DNA of 64,000 nucleotides from Prevotella sp. P3-122. Lineage in GTDB: Bacteria > Bacteroidota > Bacteroidia > Bacteroidales > Bacteroidaceae. Below, piece after piece: positions 9,596 through 20,212 of this stretch; positions within the stretch are counted from its first letter, which is position 1, and every line of letters begins with the position of its first letter. A program made the position numbers and the translations under genes. The notes under the pieces were generated by a model. It was not told the DNA's origin and ran no database searches. It was given only the letters and a program-made list of their open reading frames with translations. The stretch is from contig NZ_NPJH01000021.1 in NCBI RefSeq assembly GCF_002251365.1, forward strand, positions 1-64,000. The letters are read 5' to 3'.

Positions 9596-12500
9596 TTACT
9601 TTACAACGTATTTCTTCTTGCCAATGATGACAAGTCCCTTACCTTGCTTAACCTGTCGTCCTGACAAGTCAAACATTACGTTGCCATTATTAAGTTGTGT
9701 AACTTTACTTATGCTTGTTGTAATCTTTTGCTGTTCAAGCTCTGCCTTGTTGTCAAGAGCAGCGATGAGAGCCTCAACGTTGTAGGCCATGGTCTGCAAG
9801 AGGTCAGCATCCTCAACGGAAGTACCATTGTCGTGTGACTTCTCAGCTGTAGAGCTTAGTCTGTCGATGGCTGTTCTAACAGTCTCAATATCCTCAGCTA
9901 CTACCTCAGCTACGGTCTCATCGAAGCCTGCAATCTTCTCTAGAACAGCATCGAACTTGTTCTGTACGCGCTCAATGATTGCGAGGTCAGCCTCGTACTG
10001 TGCCTCATTCTCCTGATAAGCCTGCCAAACCTTCTCAGCCTCAGCTGCAACAGCATCAATATTCTCTGTCACAGCAACGATGCCTGCAAGCAGGGTTTCC
10101 TTATCCTCTACGGCCGTTCCAGCAGTGAACGAAGCGTCAGCAGCTGCTACGAGTCCGTCTATAGACTCCTGTATAGCAGTCATGTCCTGAGCAAACTCGT
10201 CCTGAACATCCTGAGCGTATGTCTCAACGACAGCCTTCATGTCATCGAAGTGCTCCTTGAGAGCCTCTATAGCAGCAAGGTCAGCCTCGTGCTGTGCGTT
10301 ATTCTCAGCATAGCTTCCGTTGGCAGCGGCAGCATCAGCAGAAAGTTTCTCTATAAGCTGCAGAACCTTAGCAATCTCCTCCTGGAGGTTGTCCTTATCA
10401 GCAACTGAGGTGCCGGCAGTGTATGAAGCATCAGCCAAAGTCTTCAGGGCACCAACAGCCTCCTGTACACCAGCCTCCTCTTCTGCTACAGCCTGCTGAA
10501 CAGGCTCGTCATAGCCGTCAATAGCCTGCTTAACCTCATCGAGTGAAGCCTGTACAGCGGCTATTGCCTCAAGGTCAGCCTTATACTGAGCATCATTGGC
10601 ATCAACGCCATTTTGGGCAGCCTCAGCAGCTGCGGCAAGGTTGGCAATCTGAGTATTCAGTGCGGCTACGGCAGGATCGAACGTCTCCTTATCGGCAACA
10701 GATGTACCAGCAGCGTATGATGCCTCAGCAGCAACCTTCAGTTCATCAATGCTTGTCTGTGTGGCAGCCTCAGCCCCTGCCATTGCATCCTGTACAGACT
10801 GGCTGTAACCATCGATAATCGCGAGAACCTCATCCAGCTTGGTCTGCACCTCTGCTATGGCTGCAAGGTCAGCTATATGCTGTGCTTCATTGGCCTCATA
10901 AGCCTGCTGGGCAGCAGCGGCATCAGTAAGAAGTTTCTCTATGTCAGCTACAACAGCAGCAATGCTCTCCTGCAAAGCGGCAGCATCTGCCACAGATGTA
11001 CCATTATTATATGAAGTCTCAGCAGTAGTTGTCAGAGCTGCGACAGATGCCTCCAAAGTGGTTACGGTCTCAGCAAATGCACCCTGTACGCTCTCAGCAT
11101 AACCAGCAACTGTAGTCGTGGCTGTTTCAAGCTTAGTCTGCACCTCTGCTATGGCAGCAAGGTCATTCTTGTACTGCAACTCGTTGGCATCATATCCATT
11201 CTGGGCAGCCTCAGCAGCTGCGGCAAGGTTGGCAATCTGAGTATTCAGTGCGGCTATGGCAGCATCGAAGGTCTCCTTGTCGGCAACAGATGTACCGGCA
11301 GCGTAAGAAGCCTCAGCAGCAGCCGTCAAATCGTCAATGCTTGTCTGTGTGGCAGCTTCAGCCTCAGCCATTGCATCCTGTACAGACTGGCTGTAACCGT
11401 CGATGGTTTTCAGAACCTCATCAAGTTTGGTCTGCACCTCTGCTATGGCAGCAAGGTCAGCGGTGTGCTGTGCCTCATTAGCCTCGAAAGCCTGCTGGGC
11501 AGCAGCTGCGTCAGCAAGAAGTTTCTCTATGTCAGCTATAACAGCAGCAATGCTTTCCTGCAAAGCAGTAGCGTCTGCTACAGATGTACCATTATTATAT
11601 GAAGCGTCAGCAGTAGTTGTCAGACCTGCAACAGATGTCTCCAAAGTGGTTACGGTCTCAGCAAATGCACCCTGTACGCTCTCAGCATAACCTTCAACAG
11701 TGGTCTTGGCTGCATCAAGCTTGGTTTGAACCTCTGCTATGGCAGCAAGGTCAGCGGTGTGCTGTTCCTCATTGGCTGCGGCCTTCGCAACCTCTTCCTC
11801 GTACTCCTGCTGGGCAGCAGCTGCGTCAGCAAGAAGTTTCTCTATGTTAGCTACAACAGCAGCAATGCTCTCCTGCAAAGCAGCAGCATCTGCTACGGAT
11901 GTACCATTATTATGTGAAGCCTCAGCAGTAGTTGTCAGATCTGTTACAGACTCCTGCAAAGCAGAAAGTGTCTCTGCGAAAGCAGCCTGTACGCTCTCGT
12001 CATAACCAGCTACTGTAGTCGTAGCTTCATTAAGTGATGCCTGGACATCAGCAATGGCAGTAAGGTCATTCTGATACTGTCCATCGTTAGACAGGCTGTT
12101 TTCCTGTGCTGTTTTGGCATCATCGGCAATCTGTGCGATTACCTCAGCAAGGGCAGCAATCTCTGCATTGCGAGTCTCTGCATTAGCAGCAACATCACCA
12201 TTTGCCACATCTGTTGATATAGCTGTCTCAATGTTTTCGATAGAGTTGCCAGCCTCCTCAACCTTATCGTTGAACATAGCCTGCACACCATCTGCGTATG
12301 TAGCCAAGTCGGCCTTTACCTGCTCCAACGATGTCTTCAGTCCTGCGACAGCCTCATCAATGACAGCCTTAGCAGCCACATCAAGGTTGGACACATTTAC
12401 CTGAATAGCCTCGATGTTCATACGGGTTCCAGCACTTGTTGAGGCAATGATGCGGTCTACCGTTATGGCTGACTCGGCAGCAAGGTCACCAGTAGCCTTA

Positions 12501-13336
12501 AGAGTAACGAAAAACAGCTCACCATCCTCACCCTTCAGGTTACTGCTCTTGGTAGAGCTAAGGATAATATTAAGCTTGTTTCCGTTAAGAGTTGTGCTTG
12601 GAGTATGCGAGGAGGTCAGGCGCGACATGTTGAATGTAGCATACTCACCATCTTCGTTCTCCACGAATTCAAGTCCAGCTGGCAATGTAATGTCAGCCTG
12701 CAATGCGCTTACCTCTCTGTTGGTTGCAAAGGCAAACGAAAGGTTCAGCTGCTTGGTAGGAGTCAGCTCGAAATCCTGGGCAGACAATGTGAGTACAGGT
12801 CTTACATAATTGGAATTATGCACGTTTGCCTCACAATCGGCAACTACGTTGCTGGCGGATGTATTTGTAATAAAGGCATCCTTAAGGGTTATCTTAGAGT
12901 CCTCAGCCAGTTCGTCTGTAGCCTCTACGGTAAATGATACCACAGCACCCTCGTTGCCCTTCAGAGTCTTACCAGACTGGCTAACCAACGAGAACCTTAT
13001 CTGTCCCTCTATCAGACTGGAGTTCTCCGCTTTTGTAGCAGCAGTCAGAGCATGACTTGACGTACAACGCGTCATGTTTCGGGTGAGATAGTCACCATCC
13101 TCATTCGGAACGATTTTCAGTCCTGCTGGCAGGTAGATATCTCCTCCGAGGTCAGTACCATAAGGAACATCGTTGGTGACATTAATGTCCACCACCCTCT
13201 GTTCGCCTGGTGCAATATCGAAGTCTTCCATAGACACCTTAACGGTCTGTGCGAAAGACGTCAGCACAGTGGTAAGAAGGAGCAGGAGCATGGCGAGCCT
13301 GCCGTTCTTAACCTGTTTGATTATTGATGTATTCAT
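9596..13336 (-). CDS. Secreted surface protein with two cohesin-like domains and eight 98-residue helical repeats
   Basis: The 1246-residue protein starts with a signal peptide (about 1-30). Two related beta-sandwich domains follow (about 31-175 and 180-320). They share LPAGL and IIASTSAGTRMN-type motifs with the C-terminal domain of the neighbouring giant protein and look cohesin-like. Residues about 325-416 form a degenerate helical unit. Residues 417-1207 are eight Ala-rich helical repeats, most of them exactly 98 residues long and starting N-E-A-Q-H/Y. The C-terminus DLSGRQVKQGKGLVIIGKK resembles the short C-terminal sorting or anchoring tails of secreted Bacteroidota proteins, possibly type IX secretion. 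The helical rod suggests a surface stalk or adhesin, which is inference. It may be co-transcribed with the dockerin protein 155 bp upstream, because no promoter consensus is visible in that gap. Confidence 0.85.
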   Translation of the reverse strand: MNTSIIKQVKNGRLAMLLLLLTTVLTSFAQTVKVSMEDFDIAPGEQRVVDINVTNDVPYGTDLGGDIYLPAGLKIVPNEDGDYLTRNMTRCTSSHALTAATKAENSSLIEGQIRFSLVSQSGKTLKGNEGAVVSFTVEATDELAEDSKITLKDAFITNTSASNVVADCEANVHNSNYVRPVLTLSAQDFELTPTKQLNLSFAFATNREVSALQADITLPAGLEFVENEDGEYATFNMSRLTSSHTPSTTLNGNKLNIILSSTKSSNLKGEDGELFFVTLKATGDLAAESAITVDRIIASTSAGTRMNIEAIQVNVSNLDVAAKAVIDEAVAGLKTSLEQVKADLATYADGVQAMFNDKVEEAGNSIENIETAISTDVANGDVAANAETRNAEIAALAEVIAQIADDAKTAQENSLSNDGQYQNDLTAIADVQASLNEATTTVAGYDESVQAAFAETLSALQESVTDLTTTAEASHNNGTSVADAAALQESIAAVVANIEKLLADAAAAQQEYEEEVAKAAANEEQHTADLAAIAEVQTKLDAAKTTVEGYAESVQGAFAETVTTLETSVAGLTTTADASYNNGTSVADATALQESIAAVIADIEKLLADAAAAQQAFEANEAQHTADLAAIAEVQTKLDEVLKTIDGYSQSVQDAMAEAEAATQTSIDDLTAAAEASYAAGTSVADKETFDAAIAALNTQIANLAAAAEAAQNGYDANELQYKNDLAAIAEVQTKLETATTTVAGYAESVQGAFAETVTTLEASVAALTTTAETSYNNGTSVADAAALQESIAAVVADIEKLLTDAAAAQQAYEANEAQHIADLAAIAEVQTKLDEVLAIIDGYSQSVQDAMAGAEAATQTSIDELKVAAEASYAAGTSVADKETFDPAVAALNTQIANLAAAAEAAQNGVDANDAQYKADLEAIAAVQASLDEVKQAIDGYDEPVQQAVAEEEAGVQEAVGALKTLADASYTAGTSVADKDNLQEEIAKVLQLIEKLSADAAAANGSYAENNAQHEADLAAIEALKEHFDDMKAVVETYAQDVQDEFAQDMTAIQESIDGLVAAADASFTAGTAVEDKETLLAGIVAVTENIDAVAAEAEKVWQAYQENEAQYEADLAIIERVQNKFDAVLEKIAGFDETVAEVVAEDIETVRTAIDRLSSTAEKSHDNGTSVEDADLLQTMAYNVEALIAALDNKAELEQQKITTSISKVTQLNNGNVMFDLSGRQVKQGKGLVIIGKKKYVVK
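9716..12088 (-). repeat. Tandem repeat array, eight 294-bp units with a 588-bp super-unit
   Basis: Units start at residues 417, 522, 620, 718, 816, 914, 1012 and 1110 of the encoded protein. Unit 1 is seven residues longer. Units 2 and 4 resemble each other (AESVQGAFAETVTTLE), and units 3 and 5 resemble each other (SQSVQDAMA, AATQTSIDDL/DEL). This shows a duplication of a two-unit block, 11186-11773 and 10598-11185. Confidence 0.9.
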
Positions 13337-13423
13337 ATACTTCTGTTTGTGATTATGCCAGGCACCAGCCGACCCGGACGAGGCGAGGCTGTAGCCAAGA
13401 CAGATTAAACTAATCTAATAGAA

Positions 13424-13479
13424 GGCCGACAGGCAAGAGGCTCTATGCCGTTTGAGCATGAACGCTCCGCCTGCCGGCT
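13424..13479 (-). terminator. Hairpin between the two giant surface-protein genes
   Basis: On the minus strand GCCGGCAGGC pairs with GCCTGTCGGC (one G-T pair) around a long loop, just after the stop of the 2203-residue gene. Only a weak T-rich tail (TTCTATT) follows, so it may be a partial terminator or a stability hairpin. Confidence 0.45.
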
Positions 13480-13491
13480 ATTCCGCCTTAT

Positions 13492-16400
13492 TTATTTCAC
13501 AAGTACTTTCTTAACCTTACCTGCGGCATCCTTAACGATGTTGATACCCTTCTGCAAGGTTCTGCGAACCACACCGTCAGTACCGAATACCGAAGAGTTG
13601 CCCTCGGTAGTCTCAACGGCCTCAATACCAGTAACGATGGTGTATGCACCTGATACGGCATCAAGGTTGTGACGCATACCAGCACCTGTAGAGGCAATGA
13701 TGTTGTCTATAGAGACAACGCCTGTTCCCTCTCCGGCAAGTTTCAAGTTGAGAAGTCTGTTCTCGCCATTGAGCATGTTGGAGCCATCAACAGTGTAGAG
13801 AACAATGCGGTATGAGCCATTCTCAAGAACATTGGCGGTAACCATAACGTTCTTTGACTCGCCTGCGAAGTCTACCTCCCTGATATTCACACCTGCTGGA
13901 AGAACAACATCCATCTGGAGAGCTGCATAGCCAGTAGAGCTGTTTAGCATCACATCCATGTTGTCGGTATCCATCTGCATGCTCATGCTACCCGGCTCAA
14001 CGTCAGCCTTCATAGCAGCCTTGGCAGCGGCAACATTCTGTCCGTACTTATTGCCAAAGACATATATGTTGTTGATTTGAACAAGGTCAGCAACAGTATA
14101 CTCACCATCCTTATCCATATCGGCAGCCTTTGCCTGATTCTCCTCAAGCTCCTCAGCATCCTTCTTGCCAGAAACAAGGTCACGGATGAGTGAGAGGTCA
14201 AGCACGTTCACAGTGCCATCGCCAGAGATATCACCAGGAACGTAGGTCTTCTCCTCTATGAGTGAAACGAGGGCGGCTGCTTTTTGCTCTGCCTCATCAA
14301 CAAGTTTGTTGATGTCCTCGATGACGTATGGATTTACCGCAGCCATCTTGTCGTCAATCTTCTGCTTCACTGCGTCAAGTTCCTGCTGTGCCTGTATCAC
14401 ATCCTCATTAGCTGCTGCTATCTCGGAGATTTCTATTCCGGAGATAGTAGTTTCCAGGGCGGAGATACGTTCCTGCAATGCGCTGAGGCTGTTTTCGTAT
14501 TCAGCCTGTGCCTGCTGTGCATCGGAAAGGAGTGTGGAAATCTTGCCGTTGATGGTCTCTGCGGCCTGCTGTGCGGCAGAGGTGTCGAGAGCCGTAGGAT
14601 GCTCACCGGCATTGGCTTCATCGCAGGCGGTCTCCAGACTGCTTATTGCATCGTCAATCTCACCCTTTAGAGCGTTCTCCCTCTCGATGTATGATGTCTG
14701 GACTGCGAGAGTCTCTATCTCGTCCACAGCATCCTGCAACGTCTGATAGAGATTGTTGAGGGCAGTGTTGGCAGTGTTGAATGCTTCATTGTTAGCCTCC
14801 CGCGTAGCGGCATCCTGTGCGGCAGTCTGCAGCTCGGCGCGCTTGGTGTCAATGTTCTCTGACAGCGTCGTGATGTCAGCGGCAATGTTGCTGACAGTGG
14901 CCTCGGTAACCTTTGCACCCTCCTTGCCACAGAGATTGTTGGCGTGGTCGGCATTGAGATCCTTCTCTGCCTTGGCGATGGCATTCTGTATGCTTGCCTT
15001 GTCCGTAGCGAATGCAGTCTCAAGGTCAGCGGTGAAGTCGCCGGCAGCTTCAATCTTTGCCTGCGCCTCTGCCAGTTGCGTCTTGACACCGTCAAGAGCC
15101 TCCATGAGCGAAGCGTATGTCTGATATTCGGCATCCTGTGCCTCTATCCTCTGTTTCAGGGTCTTTATCTGCTCACGTACAGACTTCTGGTTGTCCTCTG
15201 AAGCCATCTGCTCAATGTCTTCCTCAGGTATCGTGGCAGTGATAGTGACTGAGGTGCGCAAGGTCTCGATGTCTGTGTAGATACCGGCGAGGGCGTCCTC
15301 ATCGCCTCCGTTGGCTACCGCACGGTTATAAAGCGGTATGAGGGTCTCAACCTCTTCCTTGAGGTTGTTGACTATCAACCTGAGGTCATTAGCCTCCAGT
15401 TCAGCCACCTTGGCTTCTATCTGGTCGAGAACACTCTGGGCAGCAGCTATCTTTGCTTCTACGTATTGCTTGGCAGGAACATCCTCATAGACTGGCTCAT
15501 CCACTGTTACTGCTTCATATTGAGCTTGTAATAACCAACCAAAAGGCCCATTCGATGCTAAGTTATCATACTGCTCCTTAGAGATTATATTACCCGTAAC
15601 TTTATTCCGGTACTTTGTCACAGATATAGTACCCGTCTGGATGTTGGCAGTATTATAGCCATTCCTCTTGGCAAGTTCGTTAGCCTCACGTGCTGCATCA
15701 ACAGCTGTATCGCCGTCGGCAAGCAGGTCGGTCAGCTTATCGGCATATTCATACGGAGCCTTGTAGTCATTGATACCCTTGATATCCTCCTCTTCGTCTC
15801 CGTCGGCAATCTTGGCAATCTGTCCCTCGTACTCATCATACTGGTCTGTGATTGCCTGCTCTGCCTCCGCAACCTCCTGCTCTGCCTCTGCCGTAGCCTT
15901 GGCATCTTCAAACATTGTATCAATGCCGTCAAGATTGCTGAGGATAGTTGCAAGCTCGGCAGGTACCGTGCCTGCTGCGTATGAAGCGTCAAGTGCTGTT
16001 TGTGCGGTCTCGACCTTTACTTTGACATTTTCGATTGTTGTCTCCCATGTGGCAGACAGCGGATAAGCACTCTTCGGATTGGCTGTAATCTCTGCATTGG
16101 CAGCAACGATATGTCCTTCAGCCTCTGCCTTGGCGGCTTCGTTATGAGCCTTGTCGAGGTTGGTGTCAGCGTTATCGGTGACAATCTTCAGCTTGAGGTC
16201 GTCTATCACTTGCGGACCCTTGTTCTCTTCCTTGGCAGCAACGTATGCGTCAACGATAGCAGATGCCTTGCCGCCCTCAACTGCCTCAAACGTAGCCTTT
16301 GCTGCCTCCTTGTAGGTATAGCCGTCAATTGCGGTGACGATATCGTTATACTTTGTAGAGAGAGCAGTGATGTCAGCTGCATAGCTATTGTTGTCAGCAA

Positions 16401-19400
16401 TGGTCTGTGTCTCACGGAGGAACGCATCGAGGATGCCGTTGATTGTAGCTTCCTTGTCCTCCACAGCCTGCTTGTTCCCCTGCGTGGTGTCAAAGTAACT
16501 GCCGTTAGCATTTGCATAACCGTTTTCTGCGGTCTTGCTTATAGCCTTCAGTTCCTCGATGATTGGGAAGAGTCCCTCATTGGCAGTCTGTATGACAGCA
16601 GCATAAGCACTGTTGCCCTCTGCATCAAGAGCATGCTCGTATGAAGCATATTTGCTGATGGCATAGACCACTTCGTTGTACAGAGTCTTCGCCTTGGCAT
16701 ACTCGGCTCTGAAGTTTTCTATGACAATCGTATTGTGTGCACTGATTGCCTCGTCATATGTTTCGTTTGCAGAAGACAATATATCGCTGATGGCTTGCAG
16801 GATGTCGCTGTACTTCTGAGTGAACGTATCACCATATTCTACAGACATACCCTCATTGACCTTCTGGCCGACAGTAGTGTCAAGTGCGTCAATTTCTGTC
16901 TTATAATTTGTAAGTTCCGTCATCTGAGTCACCAGACTTGTCCTCTTTTCTGTCAGGTCAGACGTACCAGTACCCTCTTCTGCGGCATCTATCTTCGCAG
17001 TCACATCTTCTATCTGAGCCTGAATTGCATCAACAGCGTTTTTGTAACTGGTATTAAGAGTTTCTACGCTCTCTGTCTGTGAGTCGTATGTCGTGCGGTT
17101 GTTGCGTGCAGCCACGCTGATAGCCACCATGGCTTTCTTGTTTTCGGCAATCTTATTGTTGTAGTCCACTGTTGCGAAGTTCGCAGATTCACCGTTCTTG
17201 TACTTGCTTTCAATCTCAGCGTCGTAGTAATTGATGACCTTGAGGCAATCGTTGAGCTTACCCTGATAGAGAGCCTGTGCGCCGGCAAACTGCTCTCCAC
17301 TGTACAATGCGCCTACCTCGCTGTAGATTATTGCCCAGTCTGCCTTGTTCTTCTTCTGAGTTGCGAGCTGTGCCTGATACTGCCGATAGTTTTCCTGTGC
17401 GTCAGGAACGACTTGATTAATGTTCGATTTCAGTGTGTCAAGTTCTGCTTCCTTTGTCGCTATTTTACTATACTCCGCAGTGCTGTATGATGTCTTCAGG
17501 CCTGCAAGCGTTGTCTCGTATTGAGAGAGAATGCCGGAGTAATGATTATCAGGATTGAGCGTGGCATCATCCTCTATGGTAGCCTTGGCTGTAGCGAGAG
17601 AGGTCTCTACCTCACCGGCTACCTGAAGCAGGTACTTGGATGCTATAAGATCCTTGATTGCTGTGATAGAGTTCTCAACGGAGGTCTGGTTGTCCACTAC
17701 CGTCTGAGCACTATTATATTCATCGAGATCAGTCTGAACTTCCACAATCTTCGCATCTACCTCCGACTTGTCGGTCAGGGCTATATAGTACGAGTCGTTC
17801 TTCAGGGAAGAAAGAGTACCTTTTAGAGAGTTGTATTCGGTGAGGTCTGCCTCATACGCTTTCTTGTTGGCCTCGATGCTTGCACTGATTTCATCTATCT
17901 TCTTCTCCCAATCAGGGAAGCTGCTTACACAGCCTGTGGTGTGATCAGTCTCTGTATTATGCCTGTCGATCTCTGTCTTGAGTTCATTGATTGCTGTCTG
18001 ATTTTCAGCATAGCCTTTTGCAGTAGATGCAGTGGCAGCAATCGCAGCGTCAAGTTCTGCCTGAAGATTGGCTACCCGGCTCGTTGCCTCATTGTACAGC
18101 GTCTCGTCGGACTGTTCGCCATACCAGTTGTTGTACTTTTCGAGTGCAGTCTGGGCTTCGCTCTTCCATTTAGAAACCTGCTCACCAAGAGTTCCAGTCT
18201 CAAGGTCACTGAGTGCTCCCTGGCATGTACGTGGGTTGGCTTTGAAGCTGTTCTCTACCGTTGTATTTGCGCTTGCAAGCTGACCGTCCAGAGTACCGTT
18301 CTCGGTATTAAGGTCAATAATCTCCTGCTTGTCAGGATAATCACTGTCTTCTCCGAGATTTGGGAGAACTACAGAGTCAAGGTCTTTCTGCCAGTCCTCA
18401 ATCATCTTGAGCGCATCGTTATATGCCTGGAGGTCTGCCTTTGCCGTTGCAATGGCTGTTTTATAAGCTTCGAGAGCCTCGTCTGCCGCTGTCTTGTTCT
18501 CATCAGTAGCATCCTTGGCATAAGCGTCAATAGCAGCACTGGCATTATTGTATTCAGCCTCAAGCTCAGTCTTCATGGTATCGTTGGTTACCTCATCAGC
18601 TGAGGTCTTGGCTGTGGCAAGGGCTACTGTCAGCTCATTGACATTACCGTTGGCTGCTGTAGCATTATCAAGGATGTCGTTGATAGTTCCTGTATTAAGT
18701 CTGCCGACGAGTTCAGCATATACCTCGTCCACATCACCTCCATCTACAGGTTTCTTATACTTTTCACCATCATAATTATCCTCGTTATCCTTCTGCATCT
18801 TCGCGATGATAGCCGCAACCTCGTTGAGCCTGTTATTGGCATCGTTGTAGATGTTTGTATTGATTGTGCCATCCACTTTCATTGAGGAAAGCTTGATGGC
18901 TACTTCATTATACGCTTCCTGCAAGCCCTCAATATAAGTTTTTGCTGCCTCGTATGCCTTGTAGTTGTTCTCTGCAAGCGTGACGGCAGAAATGGCGTTG
19001 TTTGCATTAGCGATAGCAGTTGCCAGTTCACTCTCGAACGTCGTGCGGTCACTACCCTTGGAAATGATGTAATATCCCTCCGCTGCCTTGTCTATTGCAG
19101 CATCGATGGAATTATTTGCAGCCTGCTTCTTGACATTGGTATACTCGTCATCGCCCTCGCTCGGCAAGGTATATTTAGTGAGACCGCTTACCGCATTGTC
19201 AGAATATTCCTTGGCGGCTGCCTCTGCAGCTGTCTCAGCGGCTGTCGTTGCATCAGACACATTGTTCTTCTGCGCTATGATACGGGTTTCGTACGCTGTC
19301 TTGTCAGTAAGGGTATTGTTGGCAGCAGCTGTCTCTACGTCTGCCTTTATCTGATCATACTCTGATATGGCAGCACTGATTTTCCCAGCATTCTCATCAC

Positions 19401-20103
19401 CATCTACATAGTTGATGTAGCCCTTAACGATTTCAAGATCGGCCACGGCTGCTGTCTTTGCCACAACTATGCTGTCCAGGAGTTCTGCCTTCAGAGTATC
19501 CTGAGCATCTTTTGCATCCTGATCTGCCTTTGGGGCTTCATCTATAATCTTCTCGTATGCCTCAATATTGGCAGTTACATTGCGCAATGCTTCCTGAGCC
19601 TTTGTAGGGGCGTTATGGAATGTTTCCAATTCCGCTTCGGTATAACTTGAAGGTGTTATTCCATCGAACTGTGTCTGGTATTTACTCTGGACAAGAGGGG
19701 ATAGTCCGTCAATCGTAGTCTGGGCATAAGTCTTCTTAGTACCCTCAGTTTCGATTGCCGTCAAAAGGTCATAATAAGCCTCTGCGTATTCTTTCTCTTT
19801 TGCCTCAGCCGCCGCAAGTATATTATCTATCTTACCATTATACTCATTCAGAGTTTCTTGGCTCGCATCAGAAGAAAGACCTTCAATTTGTTTATAAAGA
19901 ATAGCAAGCTGCGCCAAATAGCTAAGCTCGTTATCCTCGCTACCCTTAACCTCGTTGGCATAGGTACTGACAGTTTGAATAGCATTATCGCATTTCTGCA
20001 ATAACTCCTGCTGAGTATAACTGAGTTCAACAGCATCCTGTGCCTGCACAGGGACTGCCGACGCAGCGAGAACAACAGCTACGGGAATAGTAGATTTTCT
20101 CAT
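13492..20103 (-). CDS. Giant secreted coiled-coil protein with dockerin-like and cohesin-like C-terminal domains
   Basis: I take the ATG at 20103 (MRKSTIPVAVVLAAS) as the start, giving 2203 residues; two codons upstream there is only a TTG. After a signal peptide ending near AQA, about 1900 residues are almost entirely Ala/Glu/Lys-rich helix, with one non-helical stretch near residues 1485-1540. Residues about 1955-2020 form a type I dockerin: GDISGDGTVNVLDLSLI and ADMDKDGEYTVADLVQIN are paired calcium-binding segments. A cohesin-like beta-sandwich follows (ALQMDVVLPAGV, IIASTGAGMRHN) and then a tail ending KKVLVK. Type I dockerins bind cohesins, and the downstream neighbour carries two cohesin-like domains, so the two proteins may assemble together on the surface. 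That pairing is inference. No enzymatic domain was seen. Confidence 0.88.
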   Translation of the reverse strand: MRKSTIPVAVVLAASAVPVQAQDAVELSYTQQELLQKCDNAIQTVSTYANEVKGSEDNELSYLAQLAILYKQIEGLSSDASQETLNEYNGKIDNILAAAEAKEKEYAEAYYDLLTAIETEGTKKTYAQTTIDGLSPLVQSKYQTQFDGITPSSYTEAELETFHNAPTKAQEALRNVTANIEAYEKIIDEAPKADQDAKDAQDTLKAELLDSIVVAKTAAVADLEIVKGYINYVDGDENAGKISAAISEYDQIKADVETAAANNTLTDKTAYETRIIAQKNNVSDATTAAETAAEAAAKEYSDNAVSGLTKYTLPSEGDDEYTNVKKQAANNSIDAAIDKAAEGYYIISKGSDRTTFESELATAIANANNAISAVTLAENNYKAYEAAKTYIEGLQEAYNEVAIKLSSMKVDGTINTNIYNDANNRLNEVAAIIAKMQKDNEDNYDGEKYKKPVDGGDVDEVYAELVGRLNTGTINDILDNATAANGNVNELTVALATAKTSADEVTNDTMKTELEAEYNNASAAIDAYAKDATDENKTAADEALEAYKTAIATAKADLQAYNDALKMIEDWQKDLDSVVLPNLGEDSDYPDKQEIIDLNTENGTLDGQLASANTTVENSFKANPRTCQGALSDLETGTLGEQVSKWKSEAQTALEKYNNWYGEQSDETLYNEATSRVANLQAELDAAIAATASTAKGYAENQTAINELKTEIDRHNTETDHTTGCVSSFPDWEKKIDEISASIEANKKAYEADLTEYNSLKGTLSSLKNDSYYIALTDKSEVDAKIVEVQTDLDEYNSAQTVVDNQTSVENSITAIKDLIASKYLLQVAGEVETSLATAKATIEDDATLNPDNHYSGILSQYETTLAGLKTSYSTAEYSKIATKEAELDTLKSNINQVVPDAQENYRQYQAQLATQKKNKADWAIIYSEVGALYSGEQFAGAQALYQGKLNDCLKVINYYDAEIESKYKNGESANFATVDYNNKIAENKKAMVAISVAARNNRTTYDSQTESVETLNTSYKNAVDAIQAQIEDVTAKIDAAEEGTGTSDLTEKRTSLVTQMTELTNYKTEIDALDTTVGQKVNEGMSVEYGDTFTQKYSDILQAISDILSSANETYDEAISAHNTIVIENFRAEYAKAKTLYNEVVYAISKYASYEHALDAEGNSAYAAVIQTANEGLFPIIEELKAISKTAENGYANANGSYFDTTQGNKQAVEDKEATINGILDAFLRETQTIADNNSYAADITALSTKYNDIVTAIDGYTYKEAAKATFEAVEGGKASAIVDAYVAAKEENKGPQVIDDLKLKIVTDNADTNLDKAHNEAAKAEAEGHIVAANAEITANPKSAYPLSATWETTIENVKVKVETAQTALDASYAAGTVPAELATILSNLDGIDTMFEDAKATAEAEQEVAEAEQAITDQYDEYEGQIAKIADGDEEEDIKGINDYKAPYEYADKLTDLLADGDTAVDAAREANELAKRNGYNTANIQTGTISVTKYRNKVTGNIISKEQYDNLASNGPFGWLLQAQYEAVTVDEPVYEDVPAKQYVEAKIAAAQSVLDQIEAKVAELEANDLRLIVNNLKEEVETLIPLYNRAVANGGDEDALAGIYTDIETLRTSVTITATIPEEDIEQMASEDNQKSVREQIKTLKQRIEAQDAEYQTYASLMEALDGVKTQLAEAQAKIEAAGDFTADLETAFATDKASIQNAIAKAEKDLNADHANNLCGKEGAKVTEATVSNIAADITTLSENIDTKRAELQTAAQDAATREANNEAFNTANTALNNLYQTLQDAVDEIETLAVQTSYIERENALKGEIDDAISSLETACDEANAGEHPTALDTSAAQQAAETINGKISTLLSDAQQAQAEYENSLSALQERISALETTISGIEISEIAAANEDVIQAQQELDAVKQKIDDKMAAVNPYVIEDINKLVDEAEQKAAALVSLIEEKTYVPGDISGDGTVNVLDLSLIRDLVSGKKDAEELEENQAKAADMDKDGEYTVADLVQINNIYVFGNKYGQNVAAAKAAMKADVEPGSMSMQMDTDNMDVMLNSSTGYAALQMDVVLPAGVNIREVDFAGESKNVMVTANVLENGSYRIVLYTVDGSNMLNGENRLLNLKLAGEGTGVVSIDNIIASTGAGMRHNLDAVSGAYTIVTGIEAVETTEGNSSVFGTDGVVRRTLQKGINIVKDAAGKVKKVLVK

Positions 20104-20212
20104 AATCAATAATACTTTAAAGTTTATATAGTTTTTGACAATTCACTTACAGTGCCCCACCTAAACCGGAAAAACTGGCGGGGTTGGCGTATAGCCATAG
20201 CACATTGCAGTG

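Noticed and set aside
20104..20109. Upstream TTG start for the giant dockerin protein
   Set aside because: An ATG two codons later starts a normal signal peptide, so TTG is unnecessary.
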